A stretch of DNA of 64,000 nucleotides from positions 372,967-436,966 of the forward strand of contig NZ_LMEZ01000001.1 in assembly GCF_001426545.1 (NCBI RefSeq), read 5' to 3'. Source of the DNA: Mycobacterium sp. Root135 (lineage in GTDB: Bacteria > Actinomycetota > Actinomycetes > Mycobacteriales > Mycobacteriaceae). The position numbers and the translations under genes were made by a program. Below the pieces are notes generated by a model. That model saw only the letters and a list, made by a program, of their open reading frames with translations, was not told the DNA's origin and searched no databases. This document shows, piece after piece, positions 16,383 through 26,422 of this stretch. Numbering within the stretch: the stretch's first letter is position 1; every line of letters begins with the position of its first letter.

Positions 16383-17357
16383 TCAACTCCAGAGTGTCAC
16401 ATGGACTTTCGGCTTGAACCGGGTGACGCCCACGCCGGTGCCACGGATCATCGCCTGGGTGCAACGCGGCGTGGTGATGAACCGCACCAGTTCGGAGACG
16501 GCCGGCTGCCGTGACGCCGGCGGCAGGGTGAACGCCACCCACTCGCCCTCCGCCTGCAGGCCTGGACCCTTGACATGGGTCAGGCGTTTCGCCGAAAGGT
16601 CCTTGCCGACAGCGAAACCCATCGTCAGCGTCAGACCGCCCACCCGCTGCACTTCCTCCAGCGCCGCGGCGTCGCTCTGGAAGATCCGTTGTTGCTCCTC
16701 GGGAATGGCCAGTTTCTGCAGCATCAGCCCGATTTCGCCGTCGACGCTGCCCGCGGACGGGCCCAGCATCCACATCTGCTCGCGGAGCAGCGCTGCCGGC
16801 GGCGCGACGGCGGGATTGACGGCCAGCGGACTGCCGGGCGCCGCCACCGTGATGATCTGGTACTTCAGGAACGGGCGTGAGGCGATGGCGTCGGTGCCGT
16901 CGGCAGCCACGGCGGTGGCGGGTCCGAGCGCCACGTCGACCGCCCTGGATTCGATCAGGTAGCGGAACTGACTGGCCGGGTGCACGCTCAGCTCCACCGA
17001 CAGATCGTCGGCGCGCGACGAGAACAGCTCGATCAGACCGGGTGCCGCGTGCTCGGCGAATGCGCTCGACGCGGCGATCCGCAGCAGCCGCCTGCCATGC
17101 GCGGCCTCGGTAACCTCGATCGCCGTCTGGCGCTGTAGTCCCAGGATCTCGATGGCCCGGCTGGCCAGCCGTAGTCCACCCGGGGTGAACGCCAACCCAG
17201 CCTTGGTCCTGGTGAACAGCTGGTCGTCGAGTTCCTTGCGCAACTGCGTGACGTGCAGGGAGATCCCCGCGTCGGACATCCCGAGTTCGGCTGCCGCGGA
17301 GTGCACCGAGCCCAGCCTCACCACTGCTGAGTACGCGCGAAGTTGTGCCGGTGTCAC
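16383..17357 (-). CDS. cutR: LysR-family regulator, CutR-like
   Basis: The 324-residue product starts at GTG 17357. HTH residues 1-60: MTPAQLRAYSAVVRLGSVHS then AAELGMSDAGISLHVTQLRK. The C-terminal effector domain includes LLRIAASSAFAEHAAPGLIE. It is divergent from the CO-dehydrogenase genes with only 23 bp between the start codons. In carboxydotrophic mycobacteria a LysR regulator (CutR) sits next to cutBCA and is needed for CO induction. The symbol is assigned from that context. Confidence 0.8.
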   Translation of the reverse strand: MTPAQLRAYSAVVRLGSVHSAAAELGMSDAGISLHVTQLRKELDDQLFTRTKAGLAFTPGGLRLASRAIEILGLQRQTAIEVTEAAHGRRLLRIAASSAFAEHAAPGLIELFSSRADDLSVELSVHPASQFRYLIESRAVDVALGPATAVAADGTDAIASRPFLKYQIITVAAPGSPLAVNPAVAPPAALLREQMWMLGPSAGSVDGEIGLMLQKLAIPEEQQRIFQSDAAALEEVQRVGGLTLTMGFAVGKDLSAKRLTHVKGPGLQAEGEWVAFTLPPASRQPAVSELVRFITTPRCTQAMIRGTGVGVTRFKPKVHVTLWS

Positions 17358-17380
17358 GGAATGAGCCTACTTTTGTTTTT

Positions 17381-18541
17381 GTGAGAGACGTGTTGGGTGA
17401 CGTGTTGGCGGTCTGGCGTGCCGGTGGCACCGTCGGTGTCGGGACGGTCGTCCGCACCTATTCGTCGGCACCGCGGCTGCCGGGCGCGTCGATGGTCGTC
17501 GGTCCGGACGGCACCGTCAGCGGGTCGGTGTCCGGCGGTTGCGTCGAAGGCGCCGTCTACGAGCTGGCCACCGATGTGACGGCGACGGGTGTGCCGGTAC
17601 TGCAGCGCTACGGCGTCAGCGACGACGACGCTTTCGCCGTCGGCCTCACCTGCGGGGGCACCATCGACATCTTCGTCGAGTCGATGTCGCAGAACACCTT
17701 TCCCGAATTGGAAGCTCTCGCCGAGGACATCGTTCACCACCGGCCCGCTGCCGTCGCGACGGTGGTCGCCCATCAGGATCCGGCCTGGGTGGGCCGGCGC
17801 CTGGTCATCCGCGGCGACGAGGTGACCGGTGCACTGGGCTCGCCGCGCGCCGATTCCGCCGTCATCGACGACGCCCGGGGTCTGTTGGCGGCAGGCCGCA
17901 GCGAGGTGCTGACCTACGGGCCCGACGGCCAGCGGCGCGGCCTCGGCATGGAGGTGTTCGTCGCCAGCTACGCCCCGCGCCCCCGCATGCTGGTGTTCGG
18001 TGCCATCGACTTCGCCGCGGCCGTCGCGCAACAGGGTTCGTTCCTGCATTACCGGGTCACGGTGTGCGACGCGCGTCCGGTCTTCGCGACGTCGGCACGG
18101 TTCCCGACGGCGGACGAGGTCGTCGTCGACTGGCCGCACCGGTACCTGGCCGCGCAGGCCGACGCCGGTGCCGTCGACGCCCGGACCGTGATCTGCGTGC
18201 TCACCCACGATCCGAAGTTCGACGTTCCGCTCCTGGAAGTGGCGCTGCGACTGCCCGAGGTCGCCTACATCGGCGCGATGGGCTCCCGCCGCACGCACGA
18301 AGACAGGTTGGTCCGGCTGCGAGAGGCGGGGCTGACCGAGACCGAGTTGGAGCGGTTCTCCAGCCCGATCGGGCTGGACCTCGGGGGCCGGACCCCGGAG
18401 GAGACGGCCGTGTCGATCGCCGCCGAGATCATTGCCCGCAGGTGGGGCGGCGGCGGGCGGCCCCTGGCCGAGGTACCGGGCCGCATCCATCATCACCAGC
18501 ATCAACATAGTCAGTTAAGCGATTCCTTAACCCGCTATTGA
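17381..18541 (+). CDS. XdhC/CoxI-family Mo-enzyme maturation protein
   Basis: The 386-residue product starts at GTG 17381 (VRDVLGDVLAVWRAGGTVGV). The N-terminal XdhC_CoxI domain has SVSGGCVEGAVYEL with its conserved Cys. The C-terminal Rossmann domain runs from RMLVFGAIDFAAAV to YIGAMGSRRTHEDRL and PIGLDLGGRTPEETAVSIAA. XdhC/CoxI proteins bring sulfurated molybdenum cofactor to xanthine-dehydrogenase-family enzymes. A short His/Gln-rich tail (HHHQHQHSQ) is unusual and could bind metal. First gene of the CO-dehydrogenase block. Confidence 0.87.
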   Translation: MRDVLGDVLAVWRAGGTVGVGTVVRTYSSAPRLPGASMVVGPDGTVSGSVSGGCVEGAVYELATDVTATGVPVLQRYGVSDDDAFAVGLTCGGTIDIFVESMSQNTFPELEALAEDIVHHRPAAVATVVAHQDPAWVGRRLVIRGDEVTGALGSPRADSAVIDDARGLLAAGRSEVLTYGPDGQRRGLGMEVFVASYAPRPRMLVFGAIDFAAAVAQQGSFLHYRVTVCDARPVFATSARFPTADEVVVDWPHRYLAAQADAGAVDARTVICVLTHDPKFDVPLLEVALRLPEVAYIGAMGSRRTHEDRLVRLREAGLTETELERFSSPIGLDLGGRTPEETAVSIAAEIIARRWGGGGRPLAEVPGRIHHHQHQHSQLSDSLTRY

Positions 18542-18601
18542 CGGCTCAGTAACACCGGCCAACACTGGGCCTCCCAACCCAGCAGATGTGAGGCCAGTCA
18601 C

Positions 18602-19498
18602 ATGCAAGTTCCCGGCCCCTTCGAATACGAACGAGCGACCAGCGTGGAACACGCAGTGGGTCTCCTCGACCGCCTCGGCGACGGCGCCCTGATCGTCGCG
18701 GGTGGCCACAGCCTGTTGCCGATGATGAAACTGCGGATCGCCAATCCGGAGTACCTGGTCGACATCAACGACCTGGCGGGCGAACTCGGCTACATCGTCA
18801 CCGACCCGACCATCGCGAGGCTCGGCGCGATGACCCGGCACCGCGAGGTGCTGGACTCCGCCCCGTTGGCGGCGGTGCTACCGATCTTCCGAGATGCCGA
18901 GAAGGTGATCGCCGACCCGATCGTGCGCAACCGCGGCACCGTCGGCGGGTCCCTGTGCCAGGCCGACCCGGCCGAGGACCTCACGACGGTGTGCATGGTG
19001 CTCGACGCCGTCTGCGTCGCCCGTGGTCCCGCAGGCCAGCGGGAGATCTCCATCGACGATTTCCACGAAGGTCCCTACGAGACGTCGCTGGCGCACAACG
19101 AGATGCTGATCGAGGTTCGGGTACCGCTGCGGCACAACATGTCCAGTGCGTATGCCAAAGTCGAACGCCGGGTGGGGGATTGGGCCGTGGCCGCGGCAGG
19201 TGCCGCCGTCACCCTGGACAAGGACCTGGCCACGATCGTCGCCGGCCGGGTGGGGCTGACCGCGGTCAACCCGGACGTCGAGGGACTGCGTGCACTGGCC
19301 GGCGCCATGGCGGGCAAACCCGCCACCGAGGCCACCTTTGCCGAGGCGGGTCGGGCCGCGGCGGCAGCCTGCGAGCCGGTCTCCGACATGCGCGGCAGCG
19401 CCGACTACAAACGCCATCTCGCATCAGAGCTGACCATCCGCACACTGCGCACATCTGTCGAACGGGTGCGCAATATGCCGGCGCCCCAAGGGAATTAA
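18602..19498 (+). CDS. cutB: CO dehydrogenase medium (FAD) subunit
   Basis: The 298-residue product is of the xanthine-dehydrogenase subunit-M type. FAD-binding motifs are IVAGGHSLLPMMKLR near residues 31-45 and NRGTVGGSLCQADPAEDL near 107-124. This CoxM-type subunit passes electrons from the FeS subunit to FAD and on to quinones. Next gene follows after 9 bp. The 60 bp upstream hold the end of the XdhC gene and GGCCAACACTGG. Confidence 0.92.
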   Translation: MQVPGPFEYERATSVEHAVGLLDRLGDGALIVAGGHSLLPMMKLRIANPEYLVDINDLAGELGYIVTDPTIARLGAMTRHREVLDSAPLAAVLPIFRDAEKVIADPIVRNRGTVGGSLCQADPAEDLTTVCMVLDAVCVARGPAGQREISIDDFHEGPYETSLAHNEMLIEVRVPLRHNMSSAYAKVERRVGDWAVAAAGAAVTLDKDLATIVAGRVGLTAVNPDVEGLRALAGAMAGKPATEATFAEAGRAAAAACEPVSDMRGSADYKRHLASELTIRTLRTSVERVRNMPAPQGN

Positions 19499-19507
19499 GG
19501 AACACGC

Positions 19508-20050
19508 ATGCAGGTAAACATGACGGTGAACGGCGATTCGGTGAGCGCCGATGTCGAGCCGCGACTACTGCTCGTGCACTTCCTGCGCGACCAGTTGCGG
19601 CTGACCGGAACGCACTGGGGCTGCGACACGTCCAACTGTGGAACGTGCGTGGTGAGCGTCGACGGCGAACCGGTGAAGTCGTGCACGATGCTGGCGGCGA
19701 TGGCCTCCGGCCACGACGTCCGGACGGTGGAGGGACTCGAAGTCGAGGGCAAGCTGGATCCGGTGCAAGAAGGGTTCATGCAGTGCCACGGCTTGCAGTG
19801 TGGCTTCTGCACTCCCGGCATGATGATCACCGCCCGCGCTTTGCTGGACCGCATTCCCGATCCGGACGAGGAGACCATCCGCGAGGCCATCTCCGGACAG
19901 ATCTGCCGCTGCACCGGCTACACCACGATCGTGCGGTCCATCCAGTGGGCCGCGAAACAGGGCAGGGAGGACTTCGCACCCGACACCCAGTCCGACGAGA
20001 CGCTCGGTGGCGACGCAGGCGATCACCTCATCGAAGCCGGGAGCAAATGA
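19508..20050 (+). CDS. cutC: CO dehydrogenase small (2Fe-2S) subunit
   Basis: The 180-residue product has two [2Fe-2S] sites. The plant-ferredoxin-type site uses Cys39, Cys44, Cys47 and Cys59 (GCDTSNCGTC...SC). The second uses Cys98, Cys101, Cys133 and Cys135 (QCGFCTPGM...ICRCTGY). The tail after residue 150 is longer than usual and acidic. It is the electron relay between the Mo/Cu site and FAD. The stop is 1 bp before the ATG of the large subunit. Confidence 0.93.
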   Translation: MQVNMTVNGDSVSADVEPRLLLVHFLRDQLRLTGTHWGCDTSNCGTCVVSVDGEPVKSCTMLAAMASGHDVRTVEGLEVEGKLDPVQEGFMQCHGLQCGFCTPGMMITARALLDRIPDPDEETIREAISGQICRCTGYTTIVRSIQWAAKQGREDFAPDTQSDETLGGDAGDHLIEAGSK

Positions 20051-20051
20051 C

Positions 20052-22451
<2,400 letters not shown>

Positions 22452-22453
22452 GC

Positions 22454-23344
22454 ATGTCCGCCATGACGATGAATGAGCGCGTTCAGCAGTTGCGACGGGC
22501 GCGGACTCCCTTCGTGCACGCCACCGTCGTACGAGCGCAACCACCCAGTTCTGCTCATGCCGGGGACGAAGCGATCATGTTGTCCGACGGCACGATCGAA
22601 GGGTTCGTCGGCGGTCAGTGCGCGCAGAGTTCCGTCCGGAAGGCGGCGCTCGGCGCGCTGCAGACCAATGAGAGCGTGTTGTTGCGGGTTCTGCCGGACG
22701 GCGACGTGGCGTTCCCCGAGGCGCCGGGGGCCTGTGTGGTGGTGAACCCGTGCCTGTCCGGTGGCGCGCTGGAGATCTTCCTGGTGCCGCAGGTGCCCGC
22801 GCCATTGATCAGGGTGCACGGGGCGACGCCGATCGCCGACGCCTTGGTCCAACTGTGCGGCGTGCTGGGTTACGACGCCCTAGGTGGCGTGTCGTCGGAC
22901 GACCTGGCCGGGACGACGGCGGTGGTGATCGCCAGTCACGGCGGGCCCGAGGCGGAGGTGATTCGGGCTGCGTTGGACGCCGGCGTCGGTTATATCGGGC
23001 TGGTGGCCAGCCGGATTCGTGGTGCTTCGATTCTGGCAAGCCTGGGGCTGACGGCCGAGGAGCGGGCGGTGATCCACAGTCCGGTCGGCCTGCCAATCGG
23101 AGCCAAGACACCCGCGGAGATCGCGGTCTCGGTGGTAGCCGAAGTGATTGCGGCCATCCGCGTCGACGGCCTGGCAGTGCAGGCCCGTGGCCAGGATGCT
23201 CCAGAGCAGGCGACCGATCCGGTGTGCGGGATGTCGGTGGTGCTTACTCCGGGCGCAGAGCATCTGCACGCCGAAGGGCAGGACTACTGGTTCTGCGGTG
23301 CGGGGTGCCGGGTCGCCTTTGTCGCGACGCTGGTTGGCGGATGA
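22454..23344 (+). CDS. XdhC-family protein fused to a C-terminal YHS domain
   Basis: The 296-residue product has two parts. Residues 1-240 are XdhC-like: IEGFVGGQCAQSSVRKAALG (the Cys motif), then GYIGLVASRIRGASILASLG and SPVGLPIGAKTPAEIAVSVV (Rossmann part). Residues about 255-290 form a YHS domain: DPVCGMSVVLTPG, then YWFCGAGCRVAF. YHS domains bind metal through Cys and are common in copper proteins. It sits directly after cutA (2-bp gap) and overlaps coxD (ATGA), so a role in building the Mo-S-Cu centre is plausible but inferred. Confidence 0.82.
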   Translation: MSAMTMNERVQQLRRARTPFVHATVVRAQPPSSAHAGDEAIMLSDGTIEGFVGGQCAQSSVRKAALGALQTNESVLLRVLPDGDVAFPEAPGACVVVNPCLSGGALEIFLVPQVPAPLIRVHGATPIADALVQLCGVLGYDALGGVSSDDLAGTTAVVIASHGGPEAEVIRAALDAGVGYIGLVASRIRGASILASLGLTAEERAVIHSPVGLPIGAKTPAEIAVSVVAEVIAAIRVDGLAVQARGQDAPEQATDPVCGMSVVLTPGAEHLHAEGQDYWFCGAGCRVAFVATLVGG

Positions 23345-24228
23345 CGGCATTCGCGTTCACCGATGTGGACGATGTCGTGGCTCGCTTCGACGCCCACGAT
23401 CATCTGCTGGACGAGGGCACTGCGGCCGCCTTCTATCTGGCGGCTGCCCTGGGCCGCCCGCTGCTACTTGAGGGCGAGCCGGGGGTCGGGAAGACCTCAG
23501 CGGCCAAGACGCTTGCCAAAGTGCTCGATTCTCAAGTGGTTCGGCTGCAGTGTTACGAGGGTCTGACCACGGCCGAGGCACTCTACGACTGGAACTATCA
23601 ACGTCAGTTGTTGGCGATCAGGCTGGCCGAGGCGCGTGGGGTGGGCATCGAAGAAGCGGATCTGTACACCGAGGATTACCTGATCAACCGGCCCATCCTG
23701 CAGTGCGTGCGATACCGGGGTGACACCCCGCCCGTGCTGCTGATCGACGAGATCGACCGTGCCGATGACGAATTCGAGGCGCTGCTGCTGGAGTTCCTCG
23801 GTGAGGCCAGCGTCACCGTGCCCGAACTGGGCACCTTCACCGCGCCGCGCCCACCGATCGCGGTGCTGACCTCCAACCGCAGTCGCGACCTGCATGACGC
23901 ACTACGCCGGCGCTGCCTGTACCACTGGATCGACTACCCCGACCCGGCGCGCGCAGCAGAGATCGTCCGCCGCACCGTACCCGGCGCCACCACCGCGCTC
24001 ATCGAACAGACAACGCACTTCGTTCGTGCGGCAAGGACTCTCGATCTCGACAAGCAACCAGGAGTGGCAGAGACCATCGATTGGGTCGCCGCATTGGTTG
24101 CCCTGAGAGTGACCGATCTGGTGGGCGCCCACAGCCAGTACGCTCTGGCCAGCCTCGGCGCGCTGGCCAAAACCCCCGATGACCGCGACGTGATCGCCGA
24201 GGCGTTCGTGGAATACAGCTCGCCGTAA
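23341..24228 (+). CDS. coxD: MoxR-type AAA+ ATPase (CoxD-like)
   Basis: The 295-residue product has Walker A GEPGVGKTSAAK near residues 46-57 and Walker B VLLIDEIDRAD near 136-146. Sensor 1 reads VLTSNRSRDLHDALRRRC. CoxD is the AAA+ chaperone that, in Oligotropha, is needed to assemble the CuSMo cluster from a sulfurated Mo site. The start at 23341 overlaps the upstream stop by 4 nt; the longer frame to 22750 is a shadow in the XdhC-YHS gene. Confidence 0.9.
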   Translation: MTAFAFTDVDDVVARFDAHDHLLDEGTAAAFYLAAALGRPLLLEGEPGVGKTSAAKTLAKVLDSQVVRLQCYEGLTTAEALYDWNYQRQLLAIRLAEARGVGIEEADLYTEDYLINRPILQCVRYRGDTPPVLLIDEIDRADDEFEALLLEFLGEASVTVPELGTFTAPRPPIAVLTSNRSRDLHDALRRRCLYHWIDYPDPARAAEIVRRTVPGATTALIEQTTHFVRAARTLDLDKQPGVAETIDWVAALVALRVTDLVGAHSQYALASLGALAKTPDDRDVIAEAFVEYSSP

Positions 24229-24251
24229 AGGCGTGGAAGGAAACACCGCAG

Positions 24252-24920
24252 ATGAAAATTGCCAACGAGTTCACCGTAACCGCGCCGATCGGTCGGGCCT
24301 GGGAGTTCTTCAACGATCTCGAGCAGGTGATCCCGCTGATGCCGGGTGCCACTATGACCGGGCAGGAGGGCGACGACACCCTGGGCAAGGTGAAGATCAA
24401 GGTGGGACCGGTGACCAGTGAGTTCAACGGCAAGGTTCGCTTCGTCGAACGCGATGACGAGCAGTACCGTGCCGTCATCGACGCCAAGGGCAAGGAATCC
24501 CGCGGCACCGGCAACGCGGCGGCCACGGTCACCGCCACCCTGCACCCCGAGGGCGACCGGACACGCGTCACCGTCGACACCGACCTGAAGGTCGTCGGCA
24601 AATTGGCCCAGTTCGGCAGCGGTATGCTGCAACAGGTTTCGGAGAAGCTGCTCGGCCAGTTCGTGGAGTCCCTCGAGGCGAAGCTGGCCGCTGAGAACGC
24701 ACCCGCCGCTCCGGTGGTCGTAGCGACCGAGGACGCTGCAGACCCGGCACCGGTGTTTCCCCTGCAGGTCTCGCCGCAACCCGAAGCGGCGCCGATCGAT
24801 CTGCTGGAGCTCGCCGGCGGCACGGTACTGAAGAAGTACGTGCCGGTCGCGCTGGCGGCAGTGGCGGCAGTCGTCGCCCTCGTCTTGATCGCCCGCAGGG
24901 GAGCCTGCAGGGGCAGATGA
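24252..24920 (+). CDS. coxG: SRPBCC protein CoxG-like with C-terminal membrane anchor
   Basis: The 222-residue product begins MKIANEFTVTAPIGRAWEFF with the START-like fold (about residues 1-145). VIPLMPGATMTGQEGDD and KVKIKVGPVTSEFNGKVRF are CoxG hallmarks. After an Ala/Pro linker, a TM helix (YVPVALAAVAAVVALVLIA) with basic tail RRGACRGR anchors it in the membrane. In Oligotropha CoxG helps attach CO dehydrogenase to the membrane. The stop overlaps the next ATG. Confidence 0.9.
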   Translation: MKIANEFTVTAPIGRAWEFFNDLEQVIPLMPGATMTGQEGDDTLGKVKIKVGPVTSEFNGKVRFVERDDEQYRAVIDAKGKESRGTGNAAATVTATLHPEGDRTRVTVDTDLKVVGKLAQFGSGMLQQVSEKLLGQFVESLEAKLAAENAPAAPVVVATEDAADPAPVFPLQVSPQPEAAPIDLLELAGGTVLKKYVPVALAAVAAVVALVLIARRGACRGR

Positions 24921-26176
24921 CTGGTTCGGTCTTGCTGCGCGGAGTCGACCGCGCTGCTCTCGCCGTCGCTCTCGTCGCCCGGTTGAGGTCGGGAGGCGTC
25001 ACCGTATCGGCCAGTGGGGCAGCCGGATTCGTCGCAGCGCTGGACCACCTCGTTCCGGCGACGCGGCCCGATCTGTACTGGGCTGCGCGGCTGACGCTGG
25101 TGAACCGGGCCGAGGACCTGGTCCTGTTCGACCTCGTCTTCGACGAAGTGTTCGGCGCCGCGACGTTCGGGCTGGATCCGGTGGCCCTGAAGTCTCCGCT
25201 GGGAGCGGCTGTCGCTTCGGTGCCGGGCGCGCGCGCAGCCCAGGGCCCCACCCTGGACGGCAGCGGCCTGCCGTGGGTCACCCGACCCGCCACGGTCACC
25301 GCCGCCCGATCCGACGAGCTCACTGATACCGACATCACGATCCCCGACACGTTGCCCAGCAGGTGGGTCGCCCGCGCCGATGACGCCTTCGAGACCTTCG
25401 ACGCCGAGGACCTGCGACTAATCGGAGGGTGGTTGGAGCAGGCGACCGCACGCTGGCCCCGTCGGCGCACCCTCCGACGGGAGGACGGTGCGCATGGCAC
25501 CCGGGTCGATCTGCGACAGACCATCCGGGCGTCGCGCACCACCGGGTGGGAGGCGGTGCGACTTGTCCGATCGCGGCCTGGAAAACGCCCGCGTCGGGTC
25601 GTATTCCTTTGTGACGTAAGCAGATCCATGCAGCCTTACGCAACCATCTACCTGCACCTGATGCGCGCGGCTGCACTGCAACGACGGTCGGGAGCAACCA
25701 TCAGGCCCGAGGTCTTCGCCTTCTCGACCGAGCTGACCCGATTGACGTCCGTGCTGTCACATCGATCCGCCGAAGTGGCGTTGGAGCGTGCCAGCGCCAA
25801 GGTCAGCGACCGGTACGGCGGAACGCATCTGGGCCGTAACGTGGCCGGTCTGCTGGCTGCGCCGCACGGCAACGCTTTACGCGGCGCCATCGTCATCATC
25901 GCCTCCGACGGCTGGGATGCCGACCCGCCCGAGGTGCTCGGCCACGCGATGGACAGGCTGTCCCGTCGCGCCCACCGGGTCGTTTGGCTCAATCCGCGGG
26001 CAGCCTCACCCGACTATCGGCCGTTGGCCGGGTCCATGGCGGCGGCGCTGCCGTACTGCGACCTGTTCCTGCCGGCGAATACCCTGACCGGACTACGCGA
26101 TCTGCTGGCCGCCATCGGCGCCGACGTCCAGTCGGCTCCAGGTGTGGTTCTACGAAAACACCTCAGCCTTCGATGA
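24917..26176 (+). CDS. coxE: VWA-domain protein (CoxE-like)
   Basis: The 419-residue product has a metal-ion-dependent adhesion site in its C-terminal half: VVFLCDVSRSMQPY (DxSxS), YGGTHLGRN (Thr) and IIASDGWDADPPEV (Asp). CoxE-type proteins work with the MoxR ATPase CoxD in maturing the CuSMo site. Translationally coupled to coxG (4-nt overlap) and last gene of the CO-dehydrogenase block. Confidence 0.88.
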   Translation: MTGSVLLRGVDRAALAVALVARLRSGGVTVSASGAAGFVAALDHLVPATRPDLYWAARLTLVNRAEDLVLFDLVFDEVFGAATFGLDPVALKSPLGAAVASVPGARAAQGPTLDGSGLPWVTRPATVTAARSDELTDTDITIPDTLPSRWVARADDAFETFDAEDLRLIGGWLEQATARWPRRRTLRREDGAHGTRVDLRQTIRASRTTGWEAVRLVRSRPGKRPRRVVFLCDVSRSMQPYATIYLHLMRAAALQRRSGATIRPEVFAFSTELTRLTSVLSHRSAEVALERASAKVSDRYGGTHLGRNVAGLLAAPHGNALRGAIVIIASDGWDADPPEVLGHAMDRLSRRAHRVVWLNPRAASPDYRPLAGSMAAALPYCDLFLPANTLTGLRDLLAAIGADVQSAPGVVLRKHLSLR

Positions 26177-26422
26177 TCCGGTGGAGTTGATGACGAGCAG
26201 CCAGCGCGCAGCATCGATTTCCCCGTGTTGTCGTCGTGGTAGACGAGTGCGACCTGGTCGATCACCACGCCTCAGCTTGGGTTCTCTTCGAATTCGGTTC
26301 TTACACCCCGCTGCGGAGGGGGTTCACGGGAGTTACGCTCGTGTCAGCCCAAGCCTGTGAGCATCCGATCTACCGGGATGACCGCGGGCACACTGTGTCC
26401 CGCGTCGGAGGTGGCCGCACCC
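26177..26422. other. Intergenic, no gene seen
   Basis: About 245 bp between the CO-dehydrogenase operon and the next oxidoreductase. ACCCCGCTGCGGAGGGGGTT at 26306 can fold into a short hairpin and may help end the long operon. No ORF with domain character. Confidence 0.4.

Noticed and set aside
26190..26290. Protein-like minus-strand stretch VVIDQVALVYHDDNTGKSML
   Set aside because: Very short, no homologous family recognised and no start region; could not be told from chance.
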